The position numbers and the translations under genes were made by a program. A DNA stretch of 64,000 nt, from NCBI RefSeq assembly GCF_900168165.1, contig NZ_FUYV01000011.1, forward strand, positions 83,131 to 147,130. Direction: 5' to 3'. Origin of the DNA: Alkalitalea saponilacus. GTDB taxonomy: Bacteria > Bacteroidota > Bacteroidia > Bacteroidales > Marinilabiliaceae. Below, one piece after another: positions 17,682 to 26,600 of this stretch. The notes under the pieces were generated by a model. The model ran no database searches. It was given only the letters and a program-made list of their open reading frames with translations, and was not told where the DNA came from. The number at the start of each line of letters is the position of its first letter. Position 1 is the stretch's first letter.

Positions 17682-17769
17682 GGAGAGGTGCAGGAGTGGT
17701 TGAACTGGCTCGCCTGGAAAGCGAGTGTGCGCCAAAAGCGTACCGGGGGTTCGAATCCCTTCCTCTCCG
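17682..17769 (+). tRNA. tRNA-Ser (anticodon GGA)
   Basis: A class II tRNA of 88 nt with acceptor arms GGAGAGG and CCTCTCC, anticodon stem CTCGC/GCGAG with loop CTGGAAA, a long variable arm and T loop TTCGAAT. It lies 21 bp after tRNA-Trp and shares its promoter and terminator. Confidence 0.96.
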
Positions 17770-17770
17770 C

Positions 17771-17805
17771 AAAGGGACTGTCTGATTCAGACAGTCCCTT
17801 TTTTT
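17771..17805 (+). terminator. Terminator of the tRNA-Trp/tRNA-Ser unit
   Basis: AAAGGGACTGTCTGA pairs with TCAGACAGTCCCTTT around a minimal loop and runs into seven T. It follows tRNA-Ser directly. Confidence 0.9.
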
Positions 17806-17950
17806 GTTGAATGATTTTAGAATTGTTCGATTAGTTTATTAATTTGTAAAATATACAAATCTGTCTGGGGGGGGCTGTTAATATGCTTTCAATCAGCTTT
17901 TTGAGCTTGTTTGGTGTTCTTAGAATATACTGTTTTAAACTTCACAAAAT

Positions 17951-18652
17951 ATGAGAGTCCATTTTTTTCAGCACGTCGAATTTGAGGGGCCGGGTTATAT
18001 AGAAATCTGGATGAAGGAAAACCAGTATCAAATTTCTTCAACTCATTTTTATAAGACGAATTATAAACTTCCTAAAGTAGAGGAGATAGATGCTTTAATT
18101 GTGATGGGAGGGCCAATGGGTGTTTATGATGAAGCTTCTCACGCATGGCTGAAAGAAGAAAAGGTTTTTATTAAGGAGTGCATCAATTCAGGTAAGAAAA
18201 TTCTGGGGATTTGTCTTGGAGCACAACTTATAGCGCATTGTCTCGGAGCAGAGGTTTCACAGGCAGAGCATAAAGAAATTGGTTGGTTTCAGGTATTGCC
18301 AACAGACGAATGCACAGGCTTACAATGGTTTTACAAATTATTCTGTGGAAACCCAATCGTATTTCACTGGCATGGAGATCAATTTGAAATTCCTGAAGGT
18401 GCCATCGATTTACTCTCATCCAAAGCAAATAGAAATCAGGCATTTTATGCACAGAACGGCATCATAGGTTTGCAGTTCCATTTGGAATGCACCGATGACA
18501 GTCTTGCGCAGATGCTGGAAAACGGGTTGGATGATCTGTCTGGCACCGGCACTTATGTTCAATCTTCAGATGAAATTTCATCTAATATTCAATTTGCTCC
18601 GCATTGCAATATCCTGATGAAGGAAATTCTTCATTATTGGATTTCAGAGTAA
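17951..18652 (+). CDS. Class I glutamine amidotransferase-like protein
   Basis: This 233-residue protein is a stand-alone GATase1 domain. The nucleophile is Cys88 in GICLGAQL, with His177 and Glu179 in LQFHLE completing the triad. ALIVMGGPMGVYDE is the oxyanion region. It resembles the YfeJ-type/GMP-synthase-like amidotransferases, which may hydrolyse gamma-glutamyl compounds or supply ammonia to an unknown partner. It is a single gene on the plus strand and ends 19 bp before the convergent rlpA-like gene. No partner synthetase is nearby. Confidence 0.85.
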   Translation: MRVHFFQHVEFEGPGYIEIWMKENQYQISSTHFYKTNYKLPKVEEIDALIVMGGPMGVYDEASHAWLKEEKVFIKECINSGKKILGICLGAQLIAHCLGAEVSQAEHKEIGWFQVLPTDECTGLQWFYKLFCGNPIVFHWHGDQFEIPEGAIDLLSSKANRNQAFYAQNGIIGLQFHLECTDDSLAQMLENGLDDLSGTGTYVQSSDEISSNIQFAPHCNILMKEILHYWISE

Positions 18653-18671
18653 ATGTAGAGACAGAATTATA

Positions 18672-19112
18672 TCACTCAATCACCTCAATTTTTACATATA
18701 TCAACCCTTTCCTTAAATCATTGATGGCCGAAAAAGAAGACCTTGAAAGGTCTATGATTCTTTCACCCACAAATGGCCCCCGATCGTTAATGGTGACTTC
18801 AATGCTGTTTTTCGTCTCCATGCAAGTAACCAGCACCCTACTGCCCAGTGGTAACGTCTGATGCGCTGCTGTTGGTAAGTGGTGGTAATATATTTCACCC
18901 GATGCAGTAGGCCTTCCCTGAAAAAGATTGGCGTAATAGGAGGCAATGCCGAACTCAATGTATGATGGTGTTTCTGTTTCAGCGGTTTCCGGATTATTCT
19001 CTGATGGCCAAATGGATGCTACAACAGCCATTATGAGCAATATAATCAGAGTTTTTTGCATAACAGGTGTGCCAAAAACCTTCTCTCGTATGTGCATGAA
19101 GTCCTTTAACAT
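18672..19112 (-). CDS. RlpA-like double-psi beta-barrel protein
   Basis: Residues 54-146 match the RlpA core: GIASYYANLFQGRPTASGE, TAAHQTLPLGSRVLVT, and VTINDRGPFVGERIIDLS with the conserved Asp of the active site, ending in VKIEVIE. A membrane segment (TLIILLIMAVVASIW) follows MQKT; the true start may therefore be ATG 19061 rather than 19112. RlpA proteins bind or cleave peptidoglycan strands lacking stem peptides at the septum. There is no SPOR domain here, as is common in short versions. It lies 26 bp after the TonB receptor gene on the same strand. Confidence 0.82.
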   Translation of the reverse strand: MLKDFMHIREKVFGTPVMQKTLIILLIMAVVASIWPSENNPETAETETPSYIEFGIASYYANLFQGRPTASGEIYYHHLPTAAHQTLPLGSRVLVTCMETKNSIEVTINDRGPFVGERIIDLSRSSFSAINDLRKGLIYVKIEVIE

Positions 19113-19138
19113 TGAGCTGTTTTAGAATCTATTGAGCA

Positions 19139-21397
19139 CTATATATTAACTCTCAAATTTACAAAATATCTGCGAGGAAGCCCCGGATAATAATATCTTG
19201 GAGCAGTATTCCCAAACGATGGGGCATTGACCAGCACCATGGAAGCATGACGACGATCCAAGAGATTTTGTACACCTGCTGTAACTCTTAAATCTTTTAT
19301 CCATCCGTTTGTGTATCGATAGTTCAATGATAAATCGATGAGTTCGTGCCCTGAATAGGTTAAAGTGTTGGCATCATTCAGAAATTGGCGACTGATATGC
19401 TGAAGGGAGGTATGTAAACTGAGGTTTGTAAGCAACGTATTGGTCATTGTGATATTCAGTGAACTACCGGGTAATCCCGGTAGCTTTTTGTTGCGAAAAT
19501 CTTCATCTACCTGCTCAAAACGCTTGAATTTATTTTGCATAAGGGTATGTGTAACCCTGATTGAATGCTCAGGTAAAATGAAGGGATTGGTAATGTGAAA
19601 AAATGCAGAGGTTTCCAATCCGTAATGGACGGTTTTCCCGGCGTTTTCTCCGTAGAAGACATCCTCGGCATCCCTGCGTGTCATCAGCAAATTGCGAATG
19701 TTTATCCGGTAGGCGGTTAAATCAAGGTTCAATCGGTTCGATATAATGGAACTTCTGATACCACCTTCGTAATTTATTCCCTCTTCGGGTTTAAGTTCCC
19801 GGTTGATGCCTCCATCTGGAAGCAGCGCTTCTTCGGGCGAAGGTGCTGAAAATCCGTGTCCAACCGAAGCAAAAAGATAATTTCCCGGCCACAACCTCTG
19901 GTTGATGGCCAGTCGTGGCGAGATAACTGGTGAATATCGATGTTTCTCTTCCGGTTCGTTTTCAGGGAAAATAATATTGGTGCGATAAAAGAGTTGGTGC
20001 AGATTGACGCCTGCCGTTACAATGGTTCCGGTTTCAAACTCCTTTTCTGCGTGTGCAAAGATGTTATAGTAATTTCTTCGTTCCTTGCTGTTGAATTCCT
20101 GTTCTCCTCTTTCTTCACCTATTGTTTCAAAGATTTTCCACTGATAGGTTTCAGTGAAGAATTCGCCTCCAAAAGAAAAGGAAATGTTGTTGCCTGTATA
20201 CAAGATCTGTTGGCGAATGCCAAGGGTTTTGGTTAGTTCATCCAGTGTGTTGAATGGGCGTGGTTCATAAGCATCGTTGTATATGCCGTAAATGGCGATG
20301 CGATTATTGAGCAGGGGGGTGAGTTGCGATTGCAATGAAACTCCGGCCTGCCATTTTTTATAGCTTTGGTAACCGCGGATGGCGAGCCAGTTTGCAGCGG
20401 CACTTCGCGGGTTGTTTAAATATGCTTCACGACTGATGGAACTGGGGATTTGAGCCATCAGGTCCACATGGTTGACTAAAAACGAAAGTTTGTGAGTACT
20501 TGTTTGCGAATCCTGAAATGAATTCAGCGAAACCCCTCCTCTGAACATGAGGTTGGTGCGCTCGTACCGGCTGTTTTGGCGGTAGCCATCCATGGTTGTT
20601 CTGTAAAATGCACCACTTATATAAGATGCAGAATCTCTGTGGGATATCGAAGTACCTCCTCGCAACAAATTAAACGAGCCTGTTTCTGCCAGTGCAGAAG
20701 CATTCCAGCCATGTGGAACGGGTGCGGGGCGAATGACGATGGTTCCACCCAGTCCGGATCCATATAGTGCCGATGAAGGGCCTTTAATGACTTCAATTCT
20801 CCCCATCTCGTTTATTTCCAGGTCTTCAACAATGGTTGCTCCATCGCCACTGGTGAGAGGGATATCATCAAAATAGGCTTTAATGCGATTGGAAGCGTAG
20901 GGCGTTCTGCTCCCTATTCCTCTGATGGTCAGTCTGGCCGTATTAAGTGCCCCGGCCTGCATTTGAATGCCGGGGATTTGTTCAAGATATGGTTTTATAT
21001 CCGTTTGCTGTCCGGATTGGAGGATTTGCCCCGATAAAACAGAGATGCTTCCCGGAATGGCCGCTGTGGTTCTGTGAAACGGGGTAGCAGTCACCAGTAC
21101 TTCATCCAGTTGGCTCTCAGTAGGGGTTAGAAAAATGGCTTGGTTTGGGACGATGCTGTCAATTACGATCCTCTTGTTTTCGTATGATATGTGTGATAAA
21201 ACTAAAACGGAACATGAAAATTCTGAAGGAATACCAATTTCTCCGCGATGGTTGCTCACAGCAACCTGACGGCCGCTACAAAGCAAATAAACAGCCGGTA
21301 TCGGCTGTTTATTTAATTTATCCTGAACCACAACTGTCCTTTGTCCCAACGAAACCGTTGTCCAAAATAACAATGTTAAAAACAATATAATTTTCAT
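19139..21397 (-). CDS. TonB-dependent receptor, YncD/FecA-like, with short carboxypeptidase-like N-terminal domain
   Basis: The start is ATG 21397 (MKIILFLTLLFWTTVSLGQ, signal peptide), giving 752 residues. Residues 20-95 form a carboxypeptidase-regulatory-like domain. Residues 105-230 form the plug (VTATPFHRTTAAIPGSISVL, LTIRGIGSRTPYASNRIKAY, IEVIKGPSSALYGSGLGG). The remainder is a barrel ending RRYFVNLRVNI. The GSR-x-x-Y plug segment recalls the YncD/PqqU type, for which E. coli transports PQQ. Its upstream neighbour on the same strand is a PQQ-type sugar dehydrogenase, so PQQ uptake is a reasonable guess, while siderophore uptake stays possible. Confidence 0.85.
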   Translation of the reverse strand: MKIILFLTLLFWTTVSLGQRTVVVQDKLNKQPIPAVYLLCSGRQVAVSNHRGEIGIPSEFSCSVLVLSHISYENKRIVIDSIVPNQAIFLTPTESQLDEVLVTATPFHRTTAAIPGSISVLSGQILQSGQQTDIKPYLEQIPGIQMQAGALNTARLTIRGIGSRTPYASNRIKAYFDDIPLTSGDGATIVEDLEINEMGRIEVIKGPSSALYGSGLGGTIVIRPAPVPHGWNASALAETGSFNLLRGGTSISHRDSASYISGAFYRTTMDGYRQNSRYERTNLMFRGGVSLNSFQDSQTSTHKLSFLVNHVDLMAQIPSSISREAYLNNPRSAAANWLAIRGYQSYKKWQAGVSLQSQLTPLLNNRIAIYGIYNDAYEPRPFNTLDELTKTLGIRQQILYTGNNISFSFGGEFFTETYQWKIFETIGEERGEQEFNSKERRNYYNIFAHAEKEFETGTIVTAGVNLHQLFYRTNIIFPENEPEEKHRYSPVISPRLAINQRLWPGNYLFASVGHGFSAPSPEEALLPDGGINRELKPEEGINYEGGIRSSIISNRLNLDLTAYRINIRNLLMTRRDAEDVFYGENAGKTVHYGLETSAFFHITNPFILPEHSIRVTHTLMQNKFKRFEQVDEDFRNKKLPGLPGSSLNITMTNTLLTNLSLHTSLQHISRQFLNDANTLTYSGHELIDLSLNYRYTNGWIKDLRVTAGVQNLLDRRHASMVLVNAPSFGNTAPRYYYPGLPRRYFVNLRVNI

Positions 21398-21454
21398 CAA
21401 TTCTATTCATATTTATCACCTAAGGTGACTCTTTTCAAGAAATAGTCAATAGAT

Positions 21455-21625
21455 TTACCTGTTTTAGGTTTAATGTTCTAGGTTCTAAGTTCTAGGTTTT
21501 AAGTTCTAAGTTTTATCTTAACTAAAACCCTTAACTAAAACCCTTAACTAAAACCCTTAACTCAAAACCATCAACTCAAAACCATCAACTCTCAACCCCA
21601 AACTTCTAACTTAAAACTTCTAGCA
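21455..21625. repeat. Degenerate short tandem repeats (7-14 bp) between the receptor and dehydrogenase genes
   Basis: The stretch is built from GTTCTAGGTTCTAAGTTCTA units followed by about four TTAACTAAAACCC units and then ATCAACTCAAAACC units. The same AACTCAAAACC/AAACTATCAACC vocabulary recurs near 26780, 32170, 40740 and 57850, always between or before genes. Confidence 0.75.
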
Positions 21626-21629
21626 TAGT

Positions 21630-23078
21630 TCAATCCCCAACCGGCACCAGTCTGAAAATAACACCCGGATTTTCAACAGCCACATAAACGTAGCCATCAG
21701 GTCCCATTTCTACATTCCGTACGCGACCTATTTCACGCAACAATATCTCCTCATGCACGACTTCGTTTCCAACTATCTCGTTTCTAACCAGGTACCTGAA
21801 ACTTAACGATCCGGACAAAATGCTGTTTTCCCAAGCTTTAAATGGCTCTCCGGTTACAAATGTCATTCCGCAGGGTGCAATGGAGGGAGTCCATTCAATC
21901 ACCGGTTGCTCCATGCCTTCTTTTTCGGTTTTTTCGGTGATGATGCTGCCATCGTAATTGATGCCGTATGAAATCACCGGCCATCCGTAATTGAGCCCTT
22001 TCTCAATGATGTTGAGTTCATCGCCTCCTTTTGGGCCATGCTCATGCGACCATAAAACACCCGTTTCGGGGTGTTTTACCAACCCCTGAGGATTCCTGTG
22101 TCCGTAGGACCAGATGGTGCCCATGGCGCCAGGTTCGTTGACAAATGGATTGCCCTGCGGTATGGTTCCGTCCTCTGCAATGCGGTGTATTTTTCCGGCG
22201 TGATTGGTCAAATCCTGTGAATTATCCCAGTTACCACGGTCGCCAATGGAGAAATAGAGATAGCCGTCGTCTCCGAAAACCATACGTGAACCAAAATGCA
22301 CACCATTCCGTGTATCAGGTAGTCCTTTAAACAGCTCTTCTTTATCAACCAAACGGTTATCCTGCAGGCGGGCACGCATGATGGCCGTGTTACCACCTTG
22401 TGAGGGGCCCTGTGGTCCGTAGGTAGAATAGGCCAGATAGAGCCAACCGTTATTTTCGTAATCAGGATGGAGGCGAACATCCATTAATCCTCCCTGTCCA
22501 TGAACAAAAATGGGGGGGAGGTCTTCTATCATACTCACAAAAACACCGTCTCTAAAGCGGAACAAATGACCGCTTCGCTCGGCCACCAGCATATCTCCAT
22601 CTGGAAGCCAGGTTAGTCCCCAGGGAACCTCCAGACCTGTTGCAACAGTATCCAAACGGAAGGTGACTTTTTCCGATTCATGAATTTCCCCTATGCTGGG
22701 TCGGTAATCATGACTTTGATTGGCCTCTTTCATATCGGTGAGAATGTAAACAGCCATGTCATTGATTTCTCTGGCGCTCATTGATTGTCCAAAGGCAGGC
22801 ATTCCCGACTCAATATCTCCATCCCTGATGATGGCGATCATATCCTCCAGAGGCATGTTAAACATGGCTTCGCGGTCTTCGCCGGCAAAGCGTTCCATGT
22901 TAAGTCCGTGACAAGAGGCACAATAACGTTCGTAATTTGAGATGGCCAGAGATTTGTCCGAGATGTCCATATCGAAAGAGACTTTTTTTGAATCGGAACA
23001 TGTTGAAGCTGTAACCAGCCAAAAAACGGCCATGGATAATGAAAGAAGTAAAAATGTAAAGAGATGTTTGAAATTCAT
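21630..23078 (-). CDS. Cytochrome c fused to PQQ-dependent (soluble aldose) sugar dehydrogenase domain
   Basis: This 482-residue exported protein has a signal peptide (residues 1-26). Residues 45-120 are a class I cytochrome c domain with the haem motif CASCH (53-57) and a likely Met ligand in SGMPAFG. Residues 145-480 form the six-bladed propeller of the YliI/Asd-type glucose/sorbosone dehydrogenase family (VPWGLTWLPDGDMLVAERSG, GQGGLMDVRLHPDY, GSRMVFGDDGYLYFSIGDRG, HRNPQGL, HEHGPKGGDELN, YGWPVISYG). It should oxidise a sugar or alcohol in the periplasm using PQQ and pass electrons to its own haem. No PQQ biosynthesis genes are in the window. Confidence 0.88.
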   Translation of the reverse strand: MNFKHLFTFLLLSLSMAVFWLVTASTCSDSKKVSFDMDISDKSLAISNYERYCASCHGLNMERFAGEDREAMFNMPLEDMIAIIRDGDIESGMPAFGQSMSAREINDMAVYILTDMKEANQSHDYRPSIGEIHESEKVTFRLDTVATGLEVPWGLTWLPDGDMLVAERSGHLFRFRDGVFVSMIEDLPPIFVHGQGGLMDVRLHPDYENNGWLYLAYSTYGPQGPSQGGNTAIMRARLQDNRLVDKEELFKGLPDTRNGVHFGSRMVFGDDGYLYFSIGDRGNWDNSQDLTNHAGKIHRIAEDGTIPQGNPFVNEPGAMGTIWSYGHRNPQGLVKHPETGVLWSHEHGPKGGDELNIIEKGLNYGWPVISYGINYDGSIITEKTEKEGMEQPVIEWTPSIAPCGMTFVTGEPFKAWENSILSGSLSFRYLVRNEIVGNEVVHEEILLREIGRVRNVEMGPDGYVYVAVENPGVIFRLVPVGD

Positions 23079-23325
23079 GATATAGGTTTTTTTTAGGATA
23101 TATAATTATTTTGAATGTAGTCCACACATCAATTGGTAATATAAATAAATTTACTGCTTCTTTATTTATAATTCAAGTTGTTAACACTAAAATAACATGT
23201 AAGATGTGATAATGTTTCGTGTTTTTTATGAAAGCAGACCAGAAGTTATTTTCGTTGTAAACAAGAAGCGATATCGGTGTGGAGATATGTATCGTGGTTG
23301 CAGTAACTTTTAAATCGTTACCAAA

Positions 23326-25455
23326 CTACCGGGGTTCACGTGCAGTGTGATGAGAAAACTTCGGTGTTTGATGTTCATTGACCTTCCTGTCTGTTTTTTC
23401 AGTTGATTCAGGAATATAAGTTGGGAGCGTAAAGCAGATTTTTGTTCCTTGTTGGGGTTGGGAACATGCCCAAATAGTTCCTTTATGAATTTCCACAAAC
23501 TCTTTGCATAGAATTAGCCCCAAACCTGTCCCGCCGGCGTCAGCTGATTTTTGCAGGAAGAATGTCTCTTTTTCAGTGAAAAGGCTTTTAATCTGTTCGG
23601 CTGAAATTCCTATACCTTGATCTTCAACGGATATTTCGGCAAAACCGGAGTCAATATTTATTTTTGCCGAAACAGTTATTCGCGTGTTGCTGGTTGAGAA
23701 CTTGATGGAATTGGAAATCAGGTTGCGCAATATTGTCTTGAGCATCTGTATATCTGCAAACACATATATATCTGTTGGAACAGCAACTTCAAAATTAATA
23801 TTTTTTTGGTTGAGAGATACATTCAATAAGTTGATAACCTGCTGTACAACCGGTTTTAGCTGGATTTTATCGGGAGAAAAATGTATGCTTCCTTTCTGAC
23901 TGTTGCCCCATGCAAGAAGATTCTCCAACAGGTAATAAAGAGATGTTGAGGACTCATGACTCATCTTTAGATAGTCCTGTATTTCTTCTTCCGTTTGTTC
24001 GGGATTTACGGCATAATAGCCGGATAAATCACGCAGACTCCCGATGGGACCTCTCAGGTCGTGACCAATTATGGACAAAATGCGGTCTTTTGCCAAATTA
24101 CTCTGATTAAGTTCCACATTAATTCTGTGAATCTCTTTGTCACGCGATACCAGTAGTTTATGTGATTTCCGAATGCGCTGTTTTTGCCTGTAAAATATCA
24201 CTCCCCCTGCTAAAAACAACATGGATATAACTACAATAACGATTAGTAAGATTTGGATGTTCCTGAATCTGGCTTTTTGCAGTTCATCTTCTGTTTTTAA
24301 CAATTCAATCTGGCGTTGCTGGTTTTCGAACTGATACTGTTTTTCCAGTTTCAAAATATGAGCAGATTGTTGGTCGTTCCAATTAGCAATGTTCAAATCA
24401 ATATATTTATCCAGATAGATTAATGCAGAGTCTGGTTGTTTTAGGTTTATGAATGTTTGTAACAGGTTATAATACACGTTAATTAGCATTTCTCCATTGT
24501 TGGAGCTTTTTGCAAATTCTGCCACTGAATAGAGGTTTTCAATGGCTTTGGGATAGTTCTTTTGTTGAATATAAATATGAGCCAGATTGTTTTTAACATT
24601 GCTGATGCGCATTGAATCATTAAGTTCTGAGAAAATTTCAAGGCTTTGATTAAGAAAGTCAATTGCTTTATCATATTTATTGTTTTGAAGATATATGGAA
24701 GCCATGTTAAATGTGGCACTTCCATATTGGTTGATAGGTGTTTGAGGGTGATTCATAATTGAAATGAACTGCTTTTTAGCATTCAGGAAATCGCCATCCA
24801 TTCGAAATGTTGCTCCAATTGCAGATTGTATAGATAGTTTTAATTGGGTATCCTCGGTTTTATTGGCTTTTTCATAAGCCTTTTCCAAATGCTCCATGGC
24901 CTGAACGATGTTTCTTAATTGCATATATACACGACCCATAAAGAGGTATGTTTGTGCAAGTCCATGGGAATCATTATTCGAAGAGTATAAATCTAAAAGT
25001 TTGAGACAGATTTTCTGACACTTCTCAAGTTCATGATTATTGAGATATAGATGAAAGAGCGTGTTTAGTGAGTAGGTGTAAATCTCTTTTTCGGTTTTTG
25101 GTGAGGATATTAGTTCGTTGTAGCGATGAATGGCCAATTCTGTTTGTTGATTTTTCTCATAATAAATGGCTGCATTCAACAGTAGAAAGGTTTCAAAATG
25201 TGGGTTGTGGGTTATGTGTTGGTATAAATTGATGGAGTCATTCTTGCTTAGCGGATAAAATAGGGAGGTCGATTTGGCCAATTCAATTATTTCAGAGTTT
25301 TGATCGTTGTTATAGTATTTGATGTATTGATGAAAAATAGAATCTGAATAATTAATTGCCCCATTAATGTGGGGACAAATAAAAAGCAAAACAATAATTC
25401 CCAAAAACTTGAGGATGGAGGTTGACTTAATGATATGATGAACTGAAGAAATCAT
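23326..25455 (-). CDS. Sensor histidine kinase with periplasmic TPR domain
   Basis: This 709-residue protein starts with a signal/anchor segment (LGIIVLLFICPHING). Residues 50-370 are TPR repeats (TAIHRYNELI-like pairs, AQTYLFMGRVYMQLRNIVQAM, FNMASIYLQNNKYDKAIDFL, NNLAHIYIQQKNYPKAI). A transmembrane helix lies near 405-425 (ILLIVIVVISMLFLAGGVIF). A coiled coil leads to the H box SIIGHDLRGPIG with phospho-acceptor His465, then the N box NLISNSIKFS, G1 DQGIGIS and GTGLGLILCKEF. It should sense through protein or peptide contacts by the TPRs outside the inner membrane. No response regulator is adjacent. Two small genes with a shared tail lie just upstream on the same strand. Confidence 0.9.
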   Translation of the reverse strand: MISSVHHIIKSTSILKFLGIIVLLFICPHINGAINYSDSIFHQYIKYYNNDQNSEIIELAKSTSLFYPLSKNDSINLYQHITHNPHFETFLLLNAAIYYEKNQQTELAIHRYNELISSPKTEKEIYTYSLNTLFHLYLNNHELEKCQKICLKLLDLYSSNNDSHGLAQTYLFMGRVYMQLRNIVQAMEHLEKAYEKANKTEDTQLKLSIQSAIGATFRMDGDFLNAKKQFISIMNHPQTPINQYGSATFNMASIYLQNNKYDKAIDFLNQSLEIFSELNDSMRISNVKNNLAHIYIQQKNYPKAIENLYSVAEFAKSSNNGEMLINVYYNLLQTFINLKQPDSALIYLDKYIDLNIANWNDQQSAHILKLEKQYQFENQQRQIELLKTEDELQKARFRNIQILLIVIVVISMLFLAGGVIFYRQKQRIRKSHKLLVSRDKEIHRINVELNQSNLAKDRILSIIGHDLRGPIGSLRDLSGYYAVNPEQTEEEIQDYLKMSHESSTSLYYLLENLLAWGNSQKGSIHFSPDKIQLKPVVQQVINLLNVSLNQKNINFEVAVPTDIYVFADIQMLKTILRNLISNSIKFSTSNTRITVSAKINIDSGFAEISVEDQGIGISAEQIKSLFTEKETFFLQKSADAGGTGLGLILCKEFVEIHKGTIWACSQPQQGTKICFTLPTYIPESTEKTDRKVNEHQTPKFSHHTAREPR

Positions 25456-25516
25456 AAACTCCCACTTAAAAGACTTTTGAAAAGAATGAAAGTGACCTTT
25501 CGTTAATATATTTTAT

Positions 25517-25552
25517 TGAAAAGCAAAGGTGTATTAACACCTTTGCTTTTCA
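25517..25552. terminator. Long perfect hairpin between the small lipoprotein gene and the kinase gene
   Basis: A 16-bp perfect stem (25517-25532 with 25537-25552, loop ATTA) follows the small lipoprotein stop codon by 23 bp. Flanking T-runs are short on both strands, so termination may be partial and the kinase may be read through to some degree. Confidence 0.6.
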
Positions 25553-25575
25553 TATTTTAATCATAGTATTCTCTA

Positions 25576-25755
25576 CTATGGCCATCCATATTCTACTATA
25601 ACACCTCTTTTCCCGCCATCCATAACAACATCAACAGATATTGTAATTTCATCTTCCATTTCCGGTTGAATGGTATTCACATCGTCTTCTTTGCTGCATG
25701 CGGCAAACAAAACAAGCGCAAACATCGTAAGAATTAAATATTTAATATTAGACAT
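25576..25755 (-). CDS. Small 59-residue lipoprotein with C-terminal GVIVEYGWP tail
   Basis: The frame runs ATG 25755 to TAG 25576. The N-terminus MSNIKYLILTMFALVLFAAC is a lipoprotein signal peptide with Cys20, followed by SKEDD. The mature part is acidic (IQPEMEDEITISVDVVMDGG) and ends in GKRGVIVEYGWP. The last nine residues are nearly identical to the end of the next gene upstream (GVIIDYGWP), and the DNA match continues through the stop codon (TGGCCATAGTAGA in both). I do not recognise a family. It is real coding sequence to judge from the lipobox and the protein-level match. It lies 83 bp downstream of its sister gene and 120 bp upstream of the histidine kinase, with a hairpin in between. 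Confidence 0.7.
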   Translation of the reverse strand: MSNIKYLILTMFALVLFAACSKEDDVNTIQPEMEDEITISVDVVMDGGKRGVIVEYGWP

Positions 25756-25838
25756 AGGATAATTGTTTAAGTTGTTAATTAATAGTTATTGATAGGTTAT
25801 TAAAACCCATGTTTCATGTTATAAGAACGGCCATTCTA

Positions 25839-26171
25839 CTATGGCCATCCATAATCTATAATAACACCTTTTTTACCGTGATCTTTAGCACCTGCTTCTG
25901 CTAATTCCACCTTAATGCCTCTCTCCAGCAGTCCAATGTCTTTTCTTTTGATTTTAATTTTAAAATCAAATTCTTTAAGTTCTTTTGAACCACCGTTATA
26001 ATCAATTGTGATTGGGCGGTAATGTTTATCGTCACTGATTTTGCCATCGCCTGATATTTTTGTTTTACTATCATCAGGCAGCATAGCCGAAACATTCAGG
26101 ATGAACTCGTTCAAATTCCCCGAATTGTCGTTTTCATAGCCGAGGTTAACATAGGGTACTAGTTTTTCCAT
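25839..26171 (-). CDS. Uncharacterised 110-residue protein with C-terminal GVIIDYGWP tail
   Basis: ATG 26171 (MEKLVPYVNLGYENDN) is the first plausible start; upstream frame extension begins only at GTG. There is no signal peptide or membrane helix. The body is hydrophilic and probably beta-rich (NEFILNVSAMLPDDSK, HYRPITIDYNGG, FDFKIKIKRKDIGLLERGIKVELAEAG). The C-terminus KDHGKKGVIIDYGWP mirrors GGKRGVIVEYGWP of the downstream small lipoprotein, including a basic dipeptide just before the nonapeptide. The gene is preceded by an AT-rich leader. No known domain is recognised. The shared tail suggests that both proteins are recognised, cleaved or bound by the same partner. Confidence 0.65.
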   Translation of the reverse strand: MEKLVPYVNLGYENDNSGNLNEFILNVSAMLPDDSKTKISGDGKISDDKHYRPITIDYNGGSKELKEFDFKIKIKRKDIGLLERGIKVELAEAGAKDHGKKGVIIDYGWP

Positions 26172-26430
26172 TTGATTTTTTTTTGGGTTAAATTTTAAAA
26201 ATATCACGTAAATATAATAAAATTTGACTTTTTGTTATCATAAGTTAATTTGCCTTGATGAATAAACTTGACTAATTGATGCTTTTATTTGATTAATAGT
26301 CTTATATTTCAATATAACTGAGGAAGAAATTAAACGCAATTAAATCCTGCGCTAAAGTCACGGATACTGGAAGACACTAAGCTATTAGTAACTGTTTAAA
26401 TTTAGTTGTGTGCGGGCATAAAATATTACT

Positions 26431-26600
26431 AAGATGCCAGAGCTACGCCCCTAAAACCATTAGTAGTGACTATTTCTACGAAGATATCAGGGCTACGCCC
26501 CTATTTATATACGTTAAGATGAATTCAAGGGGCGTTAGCCCTGTAATCTTAGTAGAAAAACATTTATTGACAGAACATTCGGTGCTTAGCCCTGACAACT
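26431..26600. repeat. REP-like hairpin cluster, family A, copy 1
   Basis: Two direct copies of the AGGGCTACGCCCCT type (26439-26452, one base off; 26489-26502) and one inverted AGGGGCGTTAGCCCT (26528-26542) are each preceded by a conserved TAC[TG]AAGAT arm. A decayed copy lies at 26581-26595. Each unit folds as a short stem with a bulged G and a C-GTA-G or C-GTTA-G loop. The 676-bp gap between 26171 and 26848 holds these repeats and, near 26780, a short AAACTCTAAACTC run. Confidence 0.75.

Noticed and set aside
23326..25755. A simple operon of the small lipoprotein and the histidine kinase
   Set aside because: A 16-bp perfect hairpin separates them. Partial read-through is possible but cannot be shown from sequence, so I claim proximity only.
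26431..26600. CRISPR array
   Set aside because: The units are unevenly spaced, partly inverted and lack uniform spacers or cas genes; they are REP-like hairpins.
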